Assembly (NCBI RefSeq): GCF_030815855.1
Contig: NZ_JAUSXG010000001.1
Coordinates: 124,001 to 188,000 of the forward strand
Direction: 5' to 3'
Length of the DNA stretch: 64,000 nucleotides
Source of the DNA: Variovorax paradoxus
GTDB taxonomy: Bacteria; Pseudomonadota; Gammaproteobacteria; Burkholderiales; Burkholderiaceae_C
Shown here: piece after piece, positions 53,437 through 63,100 of the stretch
How positions within the stretch are numbered: the first letter of the stretch is position 1
Layout of the letters: every line of letters begins with the position of its first letter
Translations under genes and position numbers: made by a program
The notes under the pieces: generated by a model
Told to the model about the DNA's origin: nothing
Database searches by the model: none
The model's input: only the letters and a program-made list of their open reading frames with translations

Positions 53437-53871
53437 ATGAACAGTCTGAACTTTCGAGTGGAAGCTGCAGAGGACGGGACCGGCGAGCTTTTTCTCACAG
53501 TCGACTACCAAGGGTTCTCCGGCTCTAGCAGTTGCTATGTGGATCTGATCTCTCTTCGCGAAGTCGCACAAAAATTCGCGCTCTATCCGATCCCTGCAGA
53601 TCGAAGTGTTCGACTCGAAGGGGGGTACTTCGCTCCAGACATGAAGTCGCTGGCGCAGACCCATCTCCATATATCCGCAGTGCCCATCGATTCGATCGGA
53701 AATGTCGGGCTGAGCGTCAGCCTAGCAGTTCCGAATGATGAGGGAATCAGCACGTACAAGGCCTCATTGAATTGCGAGTTCTCCGTGTCCTACGAACAGC
53801 TGAAGGATCTTTCGCTGGGACTGATCGCACTCGCCGAGCGACAACGCGACGAGTACTCGCTGGCCTTGTAA
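53437..53871 (+). CDS. putative immunity protein for RHS 1
   Basis: A 144-residue soluble protein without signal peptide, starting 9 bases after the RHS 1 stop. Its position and size are those of a cognate immunity gene. The sequence is beta-rich (FRVEAAEDGTGELFLTVDY, GFSGSSSCYVDL, GGYFAPDMKSLAQTHLHIS) and resembles a recurring family of small proteins found after RHS tails, recalled but not verified here. A cytoplasmic immunity protein implies that the toxin acts in the cytoplasm. Binding to the tail is inferred. Confidence 0.7.
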   Translation: MNSLNFRVEAAEDGTGELFLTVDYQGFSGSSSCYVDLISLREVAQKFALYPIPADRSVRLEGGYFAPDMKSLAQTHLHISAVPIDSIGNVGLSVSLAVPNDEGISTYKASLNCEFSVSYEQLKDLSLGLIALAERQRDEYSLAL

Positions 53872-53881
53872 TTGATCTGGC

Positions 53882-54181
53882 ATGTGCGCCTGCGACGATT
53901 ACGGTTTCAACCCTTCCTGTGGCGATACCCTCGACTCTGTACGTCAAGATGGCGGCGTCTCTCCACGATCAGATCAATCTTGCCCTGCGGGCTACCACGG
54001 CGCGCAGCTGTTCATCCGACCAGGCTTCCCTGGTGGAGGCGACTACCACTGGTATCGACAGGATTTCGACGGCACGTGGTCGCGTAAGCAAGGGCGAAAT
54101 CCTGCTCAGCCGCTTGGCGCAACACCAGCGCCGCCTTCGAACTACCCATTGCAATGTGGATCCATATGTTCGCCAAATTAA
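53882..54181 (+). CDS. orphan RHS toxin tail (displaced C-terminal domain)
   Basis: A 99-residue frame with no RHS core in front of it. The segment CPAGYHGAQLFIRPGFPGGG, then DYHWYRQDFDGTWSRKQGRN, with PAQPLGATP and a final NYPLQCGSICSPN, resembles the C-terminal domain of other RHS/polymorphic toxins (HWYRQD..G.WS.K.G..PA pattern, recalled from the family). It stands as a cassette left behind when a different tail was joined to the RHS 1 core. The start ATG at 53882 has no good ribosome site, which fits a silent orphan cassette. It overlaps the next gene by 28 bases. Confidence 0.6.
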   Translation: MCACDDYGFNPSCGDTLDSVRQDGGVSPRSDQSCPAGYHGAQLFIRPGFPGGGDYHWYRQDFDGTWSRKQGRNPAQPLGATPAPPSNYPLQCGSICSPN

Positions 54182-54549
54182 TCGCCCTGTGCACAGCGTT
54201 CCTCGCATTCAACGCAACAGCTGAAGATGGGCCCCTGTGGTTCGACAACTCGCGAGCAGCGACCGCATGGTTTGCGAAGCTCTACCCTTCGCATGAGATG
54301 CGGCGGTATCCCCTCAAAGTTCCAGGCATCGATGCCGAGATCTATGCGTTCTATGGCCCCCGAGGTTCCGGGATCGGCCGGCTCGATGGCTGGTTCTATT
54401 CGTGTGTGAAGGGGGCCTCATGCAGCTTGATCGCAATGACCGACCTTGGAAGATCTGGCGACATAAAAGAAGATCCGACGGTCACTCACGAGGCGCCATA
54501 TCTGGTTATCAAGTCTGGCGATAGCACCTTGTTGAAAATCAAGAGGTGA
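54154..54549 (+). CDS. putative periplasmic immunity protein of the orphan tail
   Basis: A 131-residue protein with a signal peptide (MFAKLIALCTAFLAFNATA, then EDGPLWFDNS). The ATG at 54166 gives a cleaner signal than 54154. The mature part (RAATAWFAKLYPSHEMRRYP, WFYSCVKGASCSLIAMTDL) has two cysteines. It starts inside the end of the orphan toxin tail, as immunity genes do. Export to the periplasm suggests that the matching toxin acts there. Both points are inference from position and signal peptide. Confidence 0.6.
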   Translation: MWIHMFAKLIALCTAFLAFNATAEDGPLWFDNSRAATAWFAKLYPSHEMRRYPLKVPGIDAEIYAFYGPRGSGIGRLDGWFYSCVKGASCSLIAMTDLGRSGDIKEDPTVTHEAPYLVIKSGDSTLLKIKR

Positions 54550-54589
54550 TCTGTTCCAAAAGAGCTTCGTCGAGTCAACAGAGCGACCG

Positions 54590-54771
54590 TTGTGGAACAA
54601 GGACAACCCATCGGGCAAAAGGCCTTTCAAGCTCAAAGAGATCGAGGCAATCCGCGCTCGCGTGCAGTTTTCCTGCCGCATTCGCGAACTTGCTTTTAAA
54701 CCTCAGCATCGACAGCAATCTTCAGGCATGCAACCTCGTCAAGCTGCGTGAAGGGGACGTCGATCGGGAAA
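54590..54771 (+). pseudogene. tyrosine recombinase (integrase) fragment with frameshift
   Basis: One frame reads GKRPFKLKEIEAIRARVQFS followed by CRIRELA. The next frame continues LNLSIDSNLQACNLVKLREG then DVDR. Joined, they match the core-domain start of a common proteobacterial integrase group (RP.K..E..AIR.RLQ....RDLALFNLAIDS.L.ACDLV.LRV.DV). The phase change is near 54,691-54,700. There is no catalytic R-H-R-Y part, so it is inactive. It sits between the orphan immunity gene and RHS 2 and records a past mobile element. Confidence 0.65.
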
Positions 54772-54851
54772 AAAATAGTGACAGTCGCGACCGATCAAGA
54801 TTGAGTCGCGGCTATTCAGGCACGTAAACGAAAAGCATGAGGGAGAGTGCG

Positions 54852-57800
54852 ATGAGGATGCTGAAAACGCTGCGACATCTGGCGGCGTTCTTACTTTTAT
54901 TGCTGGGTGGAAATGCCATTGCGGACGTACCGATGCAGCCGTATGAATGGCGCGTGGGCCTGGGAGGCTTCAACGGCACTTATCCCACGTCGAAAGACGC
55001 GTGTGATGCAGCTGCGATGTTCGTTTTTTCGCACGCGTCGGATGCCGACAAGGCGCTCGGTCCCTTTACCGGCACAGGTACTCTGATTGTCGGCGGCAAC
55101 GGCCTTTGGAGTTGCACCGTCTATTTGGGCAACGGTGTTCGGTATGGTTCGTGGGCCATGACTCATTTGAATATGTGCCCGGCAAACAGCACGGAGAGCG
55201 GATCGTCATGCACTTGCGATAACAAGCATCAAGAAAACGCAGCTAAAACCGCATGCATCACCGCCGCTCTCGAGCAGGCAAGTGGCAACAGCTGCAAGGC
55301 GCCAGCGGGAGCGATGGCCGGCAATCCAATCCTCCCCGCCACTGCCGAGAAATTCCGCTCCGAAACCGACTTCACCGACAGCAGCCCGGCCCCTCTGTCC
55401 TTCGTCCGCACCTACCGCAGCACCTGGGGCGCCGACGCAACGCATCCGATCGGCCCGCTCGGCAAAGCCTGGACGCACAACCACAGCACATCCCTCGCCG
55501 CGACGCCCGCCGCCGACCCCAACGCAGTCTCCATCACCAGCGCCGAAGGGCACCTGCGCACTTTCTTCAAGGCCAGTGGCTCCGCCACCTGGACGGCCAC
55601 CAACAGCGCCGACACGCTCACCCAAGCCGGCGACGGCAGCTGGACCTACCGCCGCTCCGACGACGACGCCACCCTGAGCTTCACCGCCGAAGGCAAGCTC
55701 CAGACCCAGGCCCAGCGCAACGGCTGGACCCTGGTCTACACCTACGACAGCGCCGGCCGGCTCGCCACCATCGCCAACGGCTTCGGCCGCATGCTGGTCC
55801 TGAACTACAACTCGGCCAGCCAACTGGCCAGCGTTCTCACGCCAGACTCGCGCGCCATCGGCTACGCCTACGACCCGATGGGCCGCCTGTCCGCCGTGAG
55901 CTATCCCGACACCAAGAGCCGCACCTTCGTCTACGAGAGCGCGGCCTTCCCTCAGGCGCTGACCGGCATCATCGATGAATCGGGGGAGCGCTACGCCACC
56001 TTCAGCTACGACACGCAAGGCCGCGCCGTCAGTTCGGAGTTGGCAGGTTCGGCCGACCGCTACCAGGTCAGCTATCCGTCCTCCAGCAACGCGTCCATCA
56101 CCGACCCACTGGGCACGAGCCGCACCTACAGCTACAGCACCACCAAGGGCAAGCTCGCGGTCACCGGCGGCTCCTTGCCTTCCGGCACCGGCGAAGCCGA
56201 CGCGTCATCGCGCATCCAAGACGCCAACGGCCTGATCACCTCGGAGACCGACTTCAAGGGCGTCACCACGACCACCACCTGGGACGCCGCCCGCCGGTTG
56301 CCCATCGTGGTGGAACACGCCGCAGGCACGCCCGAGTCGAGGATCGTCACGACCCAGTGGCACCCTGACTTCAGTCTGCCGCTGCTGGTGACCGAACCTC
56401 CGCGCAGCACCGCCTACACCTACGATCCGTTCGGCAATACGCTGTCCAAGACCGTGACGGAGGCCTACACCGGCAGGACCCAGACCTGGCAGTGGACCTA
56501 CAACGCCCAGCAATTGGTGGCCACCGCCACCGAGCCCAACGGCGCCGTCACCAGCTACACCTACGACTACCGAGGCAATGTCCTCACTGCCACCAACACC
56601 CTGGGCCACGTCACCAGCTACACCTACGATAACGCCAACCGTGTGGAGAGCATGACGGCGCCCAACGGCCTCGTCACCACCTACACCTACGACGCCCGCG
56701 ACCGCTTGCTGACCCAGACCGTCGGCGGCCAGCAGATCACCATGCTCGGCTACAAGCCCTACGGCCAGGTCGAGACCCTCGTGCTGCCCGGCGGCCTGAT
56801 CCTGAGCTACACCTACGACGCCGCCCAGCGCCTCGTCGGCTGGCGCAACAACCGCGGCGAGAGCGGCAGCTACACCCTGGACGGCATGGGCAACCGCACC
56901 GCCGAAGAGATCAAGGACAGCACCGGCAACGTCGCCTGGAACGCGGCGCGGGTGATCAACCACATCAACCGGCCGGCCATGAACGTGGAGGGCCCGAACC
57001 AGGCCAATGCCTTCGGCTACGACGCCAATGGCGAGCTCACGCGGGTCACCAACGGCCTGACCCAGAGCACCGAATACGGCCTCGACAGCCTGCGCCGCGT
57101 GGCGGCCATCACCGATGCCGCCGGCGCCACTGCCACCCTCAAGTACAACGCCCTCGACGTCGTCACCGAAGCCAAGGACTTCAAGGGCGTGATCACCGGC
57201 TACGTCCGCGATGCGCAGGGCAACGCCACCAGCGAGACCAGCGCCGACATGGGCACGGCCAGCACCCAGTACGACGCGCTCGGCTTGCCCACTCATATCA
57301 TCGACGCGCTCGGCCAGGCCACCATCATCACCCGCGATCCCCTGGGCCGGCCGACCATCCTGGTCTTCGCCGACGGCAAATCCACCACGCTGCGCTACGA
57401 CCAGACGCCCGCGAGCAAGGGCTACCTGTCGGAGATCATCGACCGCAGCGGCAGCACCGAGTACATCCGCGACAGCTTCGGCCGTGTGACCCAGAAGCGC
57501 CAGACCCTGGCCAACGGCAGCGTGCAGCAGGTCAACTACGAGTACAGCCCGAATGGTCTGTTGCAGAGGACCGTCTATCCCGGTGGCTCGGCGCTGACCT
57601 ATATCTACGAGATGGGCGGCCGCCTCTCGGCCTTGCACTGGAACGACGCCCCGCTCATCACAGACATTGCCTGGAACCCGCTGGGGCAGCCCATGCGGTG
57701 GACCTGGGCCTTCGCGTCTCCCACGATGCCAGCCCACCGGGCCTATGACACGGCGGGCCGCCTGACAGCCACGGAGTTCAGCAACTACGTCTACGACGCC

Positions 57801-59345
57801 GCGGGTCGCATCACCAGCCTGACGCAGCAGCTCTACGGCCCGGGTGACGCCGACCCGACACAGAGCACCATCTCGCTGGCGCCCCGCACCTGGACCGTGG
57901 GCTACAACGCGCTGGGGCGCATCATCGGGTTCGATGCCGCTGGCGACACGGCCGCCTTCGGCTATGACACCAACGGCAACCGGATGAGCAGCTTGCGAGA
58001 CCTCAATGGTCTGAACACCAGCCGCAGCTATACGGTAGGCCCGTTAAGCAACCAGCTCACCGGCTTCACCCAGAGCATCAACGGCGCCAGCAGCACCAGC
58101 GTCAGCTACGGCTACAACGCCAACGGCGACCTCGTGAGCGACGGCCTCAGGAGCTACACCTACGACGCCGAGGGCCGCCTGGCCGCAGCCACCACCGGCG
58201 CCACCGACGTGAGCCCGACCACGCGCTACGCGCACAACGCGCTGGGCCAGCGCGTGTTCAAGACCGAGCCGGTGTACCCGCCGGGCCAGGGCGATGAAGC
58301 CGATCCTGGCTTCATGCAAAGCCTGATCGCGTTCTTCACCAAGCTGTGGAACCCGGCCACCAACCAGGCCGAGCAGCTGGGCTATGCCTATGTCTACGAC
58401 GAGAACGGCAGCTTGATCTCGGAGGCGGGCAGCGGCGGGGCCAACAGTGCGGGGCAGGCCAGCTACATCTACCTGCCGACGGCGAACGGGCCGATGCCGG
58501 TGGCGGCCGTGATCAATGGTGCCACCTATGCGGTGCACAGCGACCACCTGAACACGCCGCGCAAACTCAGCAACGACAACGGGCAAGCCGTCTGGCAGTG
58601 GAGCTATAGCGCGTTCGGGGAGGACAAGCCGACGGTTGCGAAGAACCGGTTCGCGAACCTCGACACCACACCCAACCCGGGCACGACGAGCATCTCCGAG
58701 GTGAAGTTCAACCTGAGGTATCCGGGGCAGTATGCGGATGAGGAGAGTGGACTGTTCTACAACTACTTCCGCAGCTACGACAGTCGGACTGGGCGCTACA
58801 GCCAGCCGGATCCGATCGGCCTGGATGGTGGGTGGAACAGGTTCGGGTATGTGGATTCCAATCCGTTGAGCTACCTTGATCCAACTGGGCTTGACTTACT
58901 TGCGGTGACCGGCGGACGCCGCGAGAGTACCAATCCATTCGGGCACACCGCTCTGGGTGTCAGCGGCGCGGGAATGTATAGCTATGGCAACAATACCCCC
59001 CTCGGCGGTTCACCGCGGGAATACCTCGAGGGGCAGAGCAAGTTTCGCGACCAACAAGTCACACTCATCCCTCGCACGCCTGCCCAAGATCAAGGTGCGT
59101 TGGACAACTTGGCCCGCAATGGCTGCAGGAACTGCGTCGGATTACTTGACAACTGTGCCGTACGTACCGATTCGGCTTTGCGGGCAGCTGGAGTGCCGAC
59201 AAACATGTCGCCCTTTCCTGGGGGCGTGGCGCGTGATGCGATGCGAGCACCGGGCGCGCAAAATTACTACATTCCAAAGGGAGGCCCTATCCCTCCAGGA
59301 TTGAGCGAGGCCCTTGGACGATTCAATCCGCCGAATGTGCCATGA
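54852..59345 (+). CDS. RHS-repeat polymorphic toxin 2
   Basis: A 1497-residue RHS protein. Here the signal peptide is conventional (MRMLKTLRHLAAFLLLLLGG, then NAIA). A Cys-containing leader ends CPANSTESGSSCTCD. The YD-repeat core begins at NPILPATAEKFRSETDF and ends RYPGQYADEESGLFYNYFRS, DPIGLDGGWNRFGYVD and DPTGLDL. The last 147 residues are the toxin tail. STNPFGHTALGVSGAGMYSY early in the tail and LLDNCAVRTDSALRAAG late in it give an H-before-C order with an NC motif, like circularly permuted papain-fold (NlpC/LRAT-type) enzymes. That assignment is inference. The start is ATG 54852 after GAGGGAGAG; the ATG at 54837 lies within that site. The last codons overlap the next gene (ATGA). Confidence 0.9.
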   Translation: MRMLKTLRHLAAFLLLLLGGNAIADVPMQPYEWRVGLGGFNGTYPTSKDACDAAAMFVFSHASDADKALGPFTGTGTLIVGGNGLWSCTVYLGNGVRYGSWAMTHLNMCPANSTESGSSCTCDNKHQENAAKTACITAALEQASGNSCKAPAGAMAGNPILPATAEKFRSETDFTDSSPAPLSFVRTYRSTWGADATHPIGPLGKAWTHNHSTSLAATPAADPNAVSITSAEGHLRTFFKASGSATWTATNSADTLTQAGDGSWTYRRSDDDATLSFTAEGKLQTQAQRNGWTLVYTYDSAGRLATIANGFGRMLVLNYNSASQLASVLTPDSRAIGYAYDPMGRLSAVSYPDTKSRTFVYESAAFPQALTGIIDESGERYATFSYDTQGRAVSSELAGSADRYQVSYPSSSNASITDPLGTSRTYSYSTTKGKLAVTGGSLPSGTGEADASSRIQDANGLITSETDFKGVTTTTTWDAARRLPIVVEHAAGTPESRIVTTQWHPDFSLPLLVTEPPRSTAYTYDPFGNTLSKTVTEAYTGRTQTWQWTYNAQQLVATATEPNGAVTSYTYDYRGNVLTATNTLGHVTSYTYDNANRVESMTAPNGLVTTYTYDARDRLLTQTVGGQQITMLGYKPYGQVETLVLPGGLILSYTYDAAQRLVGWRNNRGESGSYTLDGMGNRTAEEIKDSTGNVAWNAARVINHINRPAMNVEGPNQANAFGYDANGELTRVTNGLTQSTEYGLDSLRRVAAITDAAGATATLKYNALDVVTEAKDFKGVITGYVRDAQGNATSETSADMGTASTQYDALGLPTHIIDALGQATIITRDPLGRPTILVFADGKSTTLRYDQTPASKGYLSEIIDRSGSTEYIRDSFGRVTQKRQTLANGSVQQVNYEYSPNGLLQRTVYPGGSALTYIYEMGGRLSALHWNDAPLITDIAWNPLGQPMRWTWAFASPTMPAHRAYDTAGRLTATEFSNYVYDAAGRITSLTQQLYGPGDADPTQSTISLAPRTWTVGYNALGRIIGFDAAGDTAAFGYDTNGNRMSSLRDLNGLNTSRSYTVGPLSNQLTGFTQSINGASSTSVSYGYNANGDLVSDGLRSYTYDAEGRLAAATTGATDVSPTTRYAHNALGQRVFKTEPVYPPGQGDEADPGFMQSLIAFFTKLWNPATNQAEQLGYAYVYDENGSLISEAGSGGANSAGQASYIYLPTANGPMPVAAVINGATYAVHSDHLNTPRKLSNDNGQAVWQWSYSAFGEDKPTVAKNRFANLDTTPNPGTTSISEVKFNLRYPGQYADEESGLFYNYFRSYDSRTGRYSQPDPIGLDGGWNRFGYVDSNPLSYLDPTGLDLLAVTGGRRESTNPFGHTALGVSGAGMYSYGNNTPLGGSPREYLEGQSKFRDQQVTLIPRTPAQDQGALDNLARNGCRNCVGLLDNCAVRTDSALRAAGVPTNMSPFPGGVARDAMRAPGAQNYYIPKGGPIPPGLSEALGRFNPPNVP

Positions 59346-59599
59346 ACCCAAACTTCCGAGCGAGGCGAAAGCCGCAGGAAATTTATTGGTGGACGCTGAG
59401 CCTGTGGGTTGTCGCGGTTGTCTGCCATCTTGCCTGGTTCGTGGTCGAGGGCACGTCGCCGCAGACTGATGAAGCCTATGCGAGGGGTCTTATCTTCCAG
59501 ACCGCAGCTTTCGCTTTTTTTCGCTTTCCGTATTGGCTCGGAGGCCTCATCGCGGTGCTAGTCCTTGAGTTCGCAATCTTCGGAAGAAAAGATCGCTGA
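59342..59599 (+). CDS. putative membrane immunity protein for RHS 2
   Basis: An 85-residue inner-membrane protein with two hydrophobic helices (WWTLSLWVVAVVCHLAWFVV and FPYWLGGLIAVLVLEFAIF) separated by a short polar loop. It starts within the RHS 2 stop (ATGA), the tightest possible link to the toxin gene. A membrane immunity protein would suit a toxin that attacks the membrane or periplasm. No family is recognised. Confidence 0.65.
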   Translation: MNPNFRARRKPQEIYWWTLSLWVVAVVCHLAWFVVEGTSPQTDEAYARGLIFQTAAFAFFRFPYWLGGLIAVLVLEFAIFGRKDR

Positions 59600-59629
59600 A
59601 TAAACAGCTTAGGACGGTGGAAGATCTGC

Positions 59630-60001
59630 GTGCAACCATTCCCAGGACAGTCCGTGACAACCTCTTCAGTTTCGCCAGCCGATCCTGCCTTGTTCAGCTT
59701 CAACGTTGCTCATGTCGCGACGATCCAGACAAGCTTGCTAGAACTGGCGTCGAGGCTGAACTTCAGTGTTGGCCAGGAGGTGGATGACCTCGAGGAGTAC
59801 GACGTAGCGTACCTTCAATTGAGAGATGGGTTTCACTTTTATCTCTGCAAATACAAGAGCCGACCGCCCAGCGAAACGGAGGTGTTTTTTGCCTCTCAAT
59901 TGATTGACTGGGAGGCCCGCCTCAGGGAGATATGTTCCGCCCTTGGCATCGACTCGTCGGCCCTTCTCTGGAAGAACACTGCATACATGAAGACTGCTTG
60001 A
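59630..60001 (+). CDS. hypothetical protein, possible second immunity gene
   Basis: A 123-residue soluble protein from GTG 59630; GTG 59654 is an alternative start. The sequence is acidic (ASRLNFSVGQEVDDLEEYDV, RDGFHFYLCKYKSRPPSETE) with no motif recognised. It lies between the RHS 2 immunity gene and RHS 3, so it may protect against a tail that has been lost. The 142 bases after it hold no clear gene apart from the RHS 3 ribosome site. Confidence 0.5.
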   Translation: MQPFPGQSVTTSSVSPADPALFSFNVAHVATIQTSLLELASRLNFSVGQEVDDLEEYDVAYLQLRDGFHFYLCKYKSRPPSETEVFFASQLIDWEARLREICSALGIDSSALLWKNTAYMKTA

Positions 60002-60143
60002 GCGACAGCGCTGGACCGATGGCTGTTGTTTCAGCGCAGCTCCTGGGCGATCTTGGGGACAACTTGGTGGTGCTTAGAAACGCCCCACCTGGGGATAGAT
60101 GCCAAGCTAGCGCCTGACAACGAACAGAATGAGGGAGTGGGAA

Positions 60144-63100
60144 ATGAACATAGTGAAGGCGCAGCGGCGCGTGGTCGATTTCGCTAGGTCTTCGACTGAC
60201 CGGCAAAAGGCGTTCAATCAACCAGGGTCTGAAAATCAAGCCATCCATCAACGCCGTGTGCCTGCGTCTTCGAGATTCTTGAAGCGTGGCCTTGTTTCCT
60301 GTCTGAGCATCGGCATAGCCTCGGTGCTCCTGGTTGTCTGCGGCAGTGCTTTCGCATATGTCCCATCCCAGAAGTCGTGGTCGCTATGGCAGCAACCGGG
60401 GGAATTTCCGACCAAGATGGCCGCATGCCTGGAACTTGGTCCTGCTGCCGCCGACAAGCAAATGCGCGGGACGTATCCCGACTATCCGGCCAACTGGACG
60501 ATCCTGGGAAACTATCGGGAGTCGGCGAATGGCTTGAATTGCTCTTATGACGCTCAGCGCACCTCTGATGGATTGATCTGGGTTGGTGGCATCGGATTTC
60601 GGGTGGCACGTGAGTGGTGCCCCGCTCTGACCAGTACCTTTGTGTCCGGCTGGGGTTGCCAATGCAATCTCCCAGGATTCGTGGAGGACGAAACTCATAC
60701 TTCTTGCAAACCGGTGCCGGCATCGCAGCCTCCCAACATGTGTATGAAGGGGGCATCGGCAGGCAATCCCATCTTGCCCGCGACCGCTGAAAAATACCGT
60801 AGCGAGACCGATTGGATCGACCAAGGCCCCGATGCCTTGTCCTTCACGCGGACGTACCGTAGCAACTGGGTTACCGACGACGCGCGGCTGAGTTCCAGTC
60901 TGGGCCAAGTCTGGGCTCATAGCTACAGCGTTGGTCTGAGCGCTATCCCCGTCGCCGCGCCGCTGACGGTCGCCATCACCTTGCCCGAAGGCCATGCACG
61001 CACCTTCTCGCGGCCTTCTACCAGTGCAGGGTGGAGCGCCAGCGACAGTGCCGATACCCTGACGCAGGCCGCCGACGGCGCCTGGGTCTGGCGCCGCGCG
61101 GACGGCGACACCACCTACAACTTTGCCGCCAACGGCCAACTGCAAACGACAGTCGCCTCCAACGGGTGGATGCACAGCTACACGTACAACGGATCTGGCC
61201 AGATCGCCAGCGTCACCAATGCTTTTGGCCGTACCCTTGTCTTCACCTACGTTGCTGGCCGCCTCAGTTCCGTCGGCACGCCGGATGGCCGGACGATAGG
61301 CTACGCATACGACGGCGCGGGTCGACTCTCTTCAGTCACCTATTCCGACGGCAAGGCCCGCACCTTTCTCTACGAGAACGCCACATACGGCCAGGCCCTG
61401 ACAGGCATCCTCGATGAAACTGGCGCTCGCTGGGGAACTTTTGGCTATGACGCCAAAGGGCGAGCCACCAGTTCGGTGCTGGCCAGCGGTGCGGACAGCC
61501 ACCAGGTCAACTACCAGGCGAGCGTTACGACTGTCGTCGATCCCTTGGGGACGTCGCGCACGTACAGCTACAGCACCGTCAAGGGCCAACTCTCGGTCGC
61601 ATCGGGTTCCCTGCCTTCAGGTACCGGTGGACATGACGCCGCGACCCGAGTTCAGGACGCCAATGGCCTGATTACGTCAGAGACGGACTTCAAGGGCATC
61701 ATCACGACGACCTCTTGGGACGTGGCCCGCCGCTTGCCCACCTCAGTCACCCGAGCCTCCGGCACCCCCGAAGCCCAGACGGTGACCACCCAGTGGCACC
61801 CGACCTTCTCGCTGCCCGCGCTGGTGACCGAGGCCGGCCGCACGACCGCCTACACTTACGACACCTTGGGCAACATGTTGACCAAGACAGTCACCGACAC
61901 CACCAGCAATACGGCCCAGCTCTGGCAATGGGCCTACAACGCCCAGCAGCTCGTGGCCACCGCCACCGAGCCTAACGGCGCCGTCGCCAGCTACACCTAC
62001 GACCCCCGAGGCAACGTCCTCACGGCCACCAACGCCCTCGGGCACGTCACCAGCTACACCTACGACGAGGCCAACCGCGTCGCGAGCTCAACGGGCCCCA
62101 ACGGCCTGGCCACCAGCTACACCTACGACCCACGCGACCGCCTGCTGACCCAGACCGTCGGCGGTCAGACCACGGTCCTAACCTACAAGCCCTACGGCAG
62201 CGTTGAATCGATCACGCTGCCCACCGGCTTGGTCCTCACCTACAGCTACGACGCCGCCCACCGCCTCACCGGCTGGAGCAACAACCGCGGCGAGAGCGGG
62301 CTCTACACCCTGGACGGCATGGGCAACCGCACCGCCGAGCAGATCAAGGACAGCGCCGGCAATGTCGCCTGGAACGCCGTTCGCACCATCAACAACATCA
62401 ACCGGCCAACTGCCAGAACCGAAGGCCCCAACCAGAGCGGCTATTTCAGCTACGACACCAACGGCGAACTCATACGCGCGACCAACGGTCTCAACCAGAG
62501 CACGCAGTATGGGTTGGACGGCCTGCGCAGGATCAAATCCATCACCAACGCTGCGGGCGCTGCCGCCACCCTTCAGTACAACGCCCTCGATGCCGTCACC
62601 GAAGCCAAGGACTTCAAGGGCGTGGCCACCACCTACGCGCGCGACGCCCAAGGCAACGCCACGGCCGAGAGCAGCGCCGACACCGGCGGCGCCAGCACCC
62701 AGTACGACGCCCTGGGCCTGCCCAACCAGATCACCGACGCCCTCGGCCAGGCCACCACCATCACCCGCGATGCCCTGGGCCGTCCCACCAACTTGGTCTT
62801 CGCCGACGGCAAGACCACCACCCTGCGCTACGACCTGAGCGCGAACAGCAAGGGCTACCTCTCCGAGATCGTCGATCGCAGCGGCACCACCGAGTACACG
62901 CGAGACACCTTCGGCCGGGTCACCCTCAAGAAGCAGACCCTGGCCAACGGCAGCGTGCAGCAGGTCAGCTACAGCTACAACCCGAACGGCACCCTGGCGA
63001 GCATCGGCTACCCGAACAATGGCGGGCTGCTCACCCACAGCTACGACGCCACCGGCCGCCTCACGGGCCTGAGCCTGAACGGCAATCCGCTGGTCACCGG

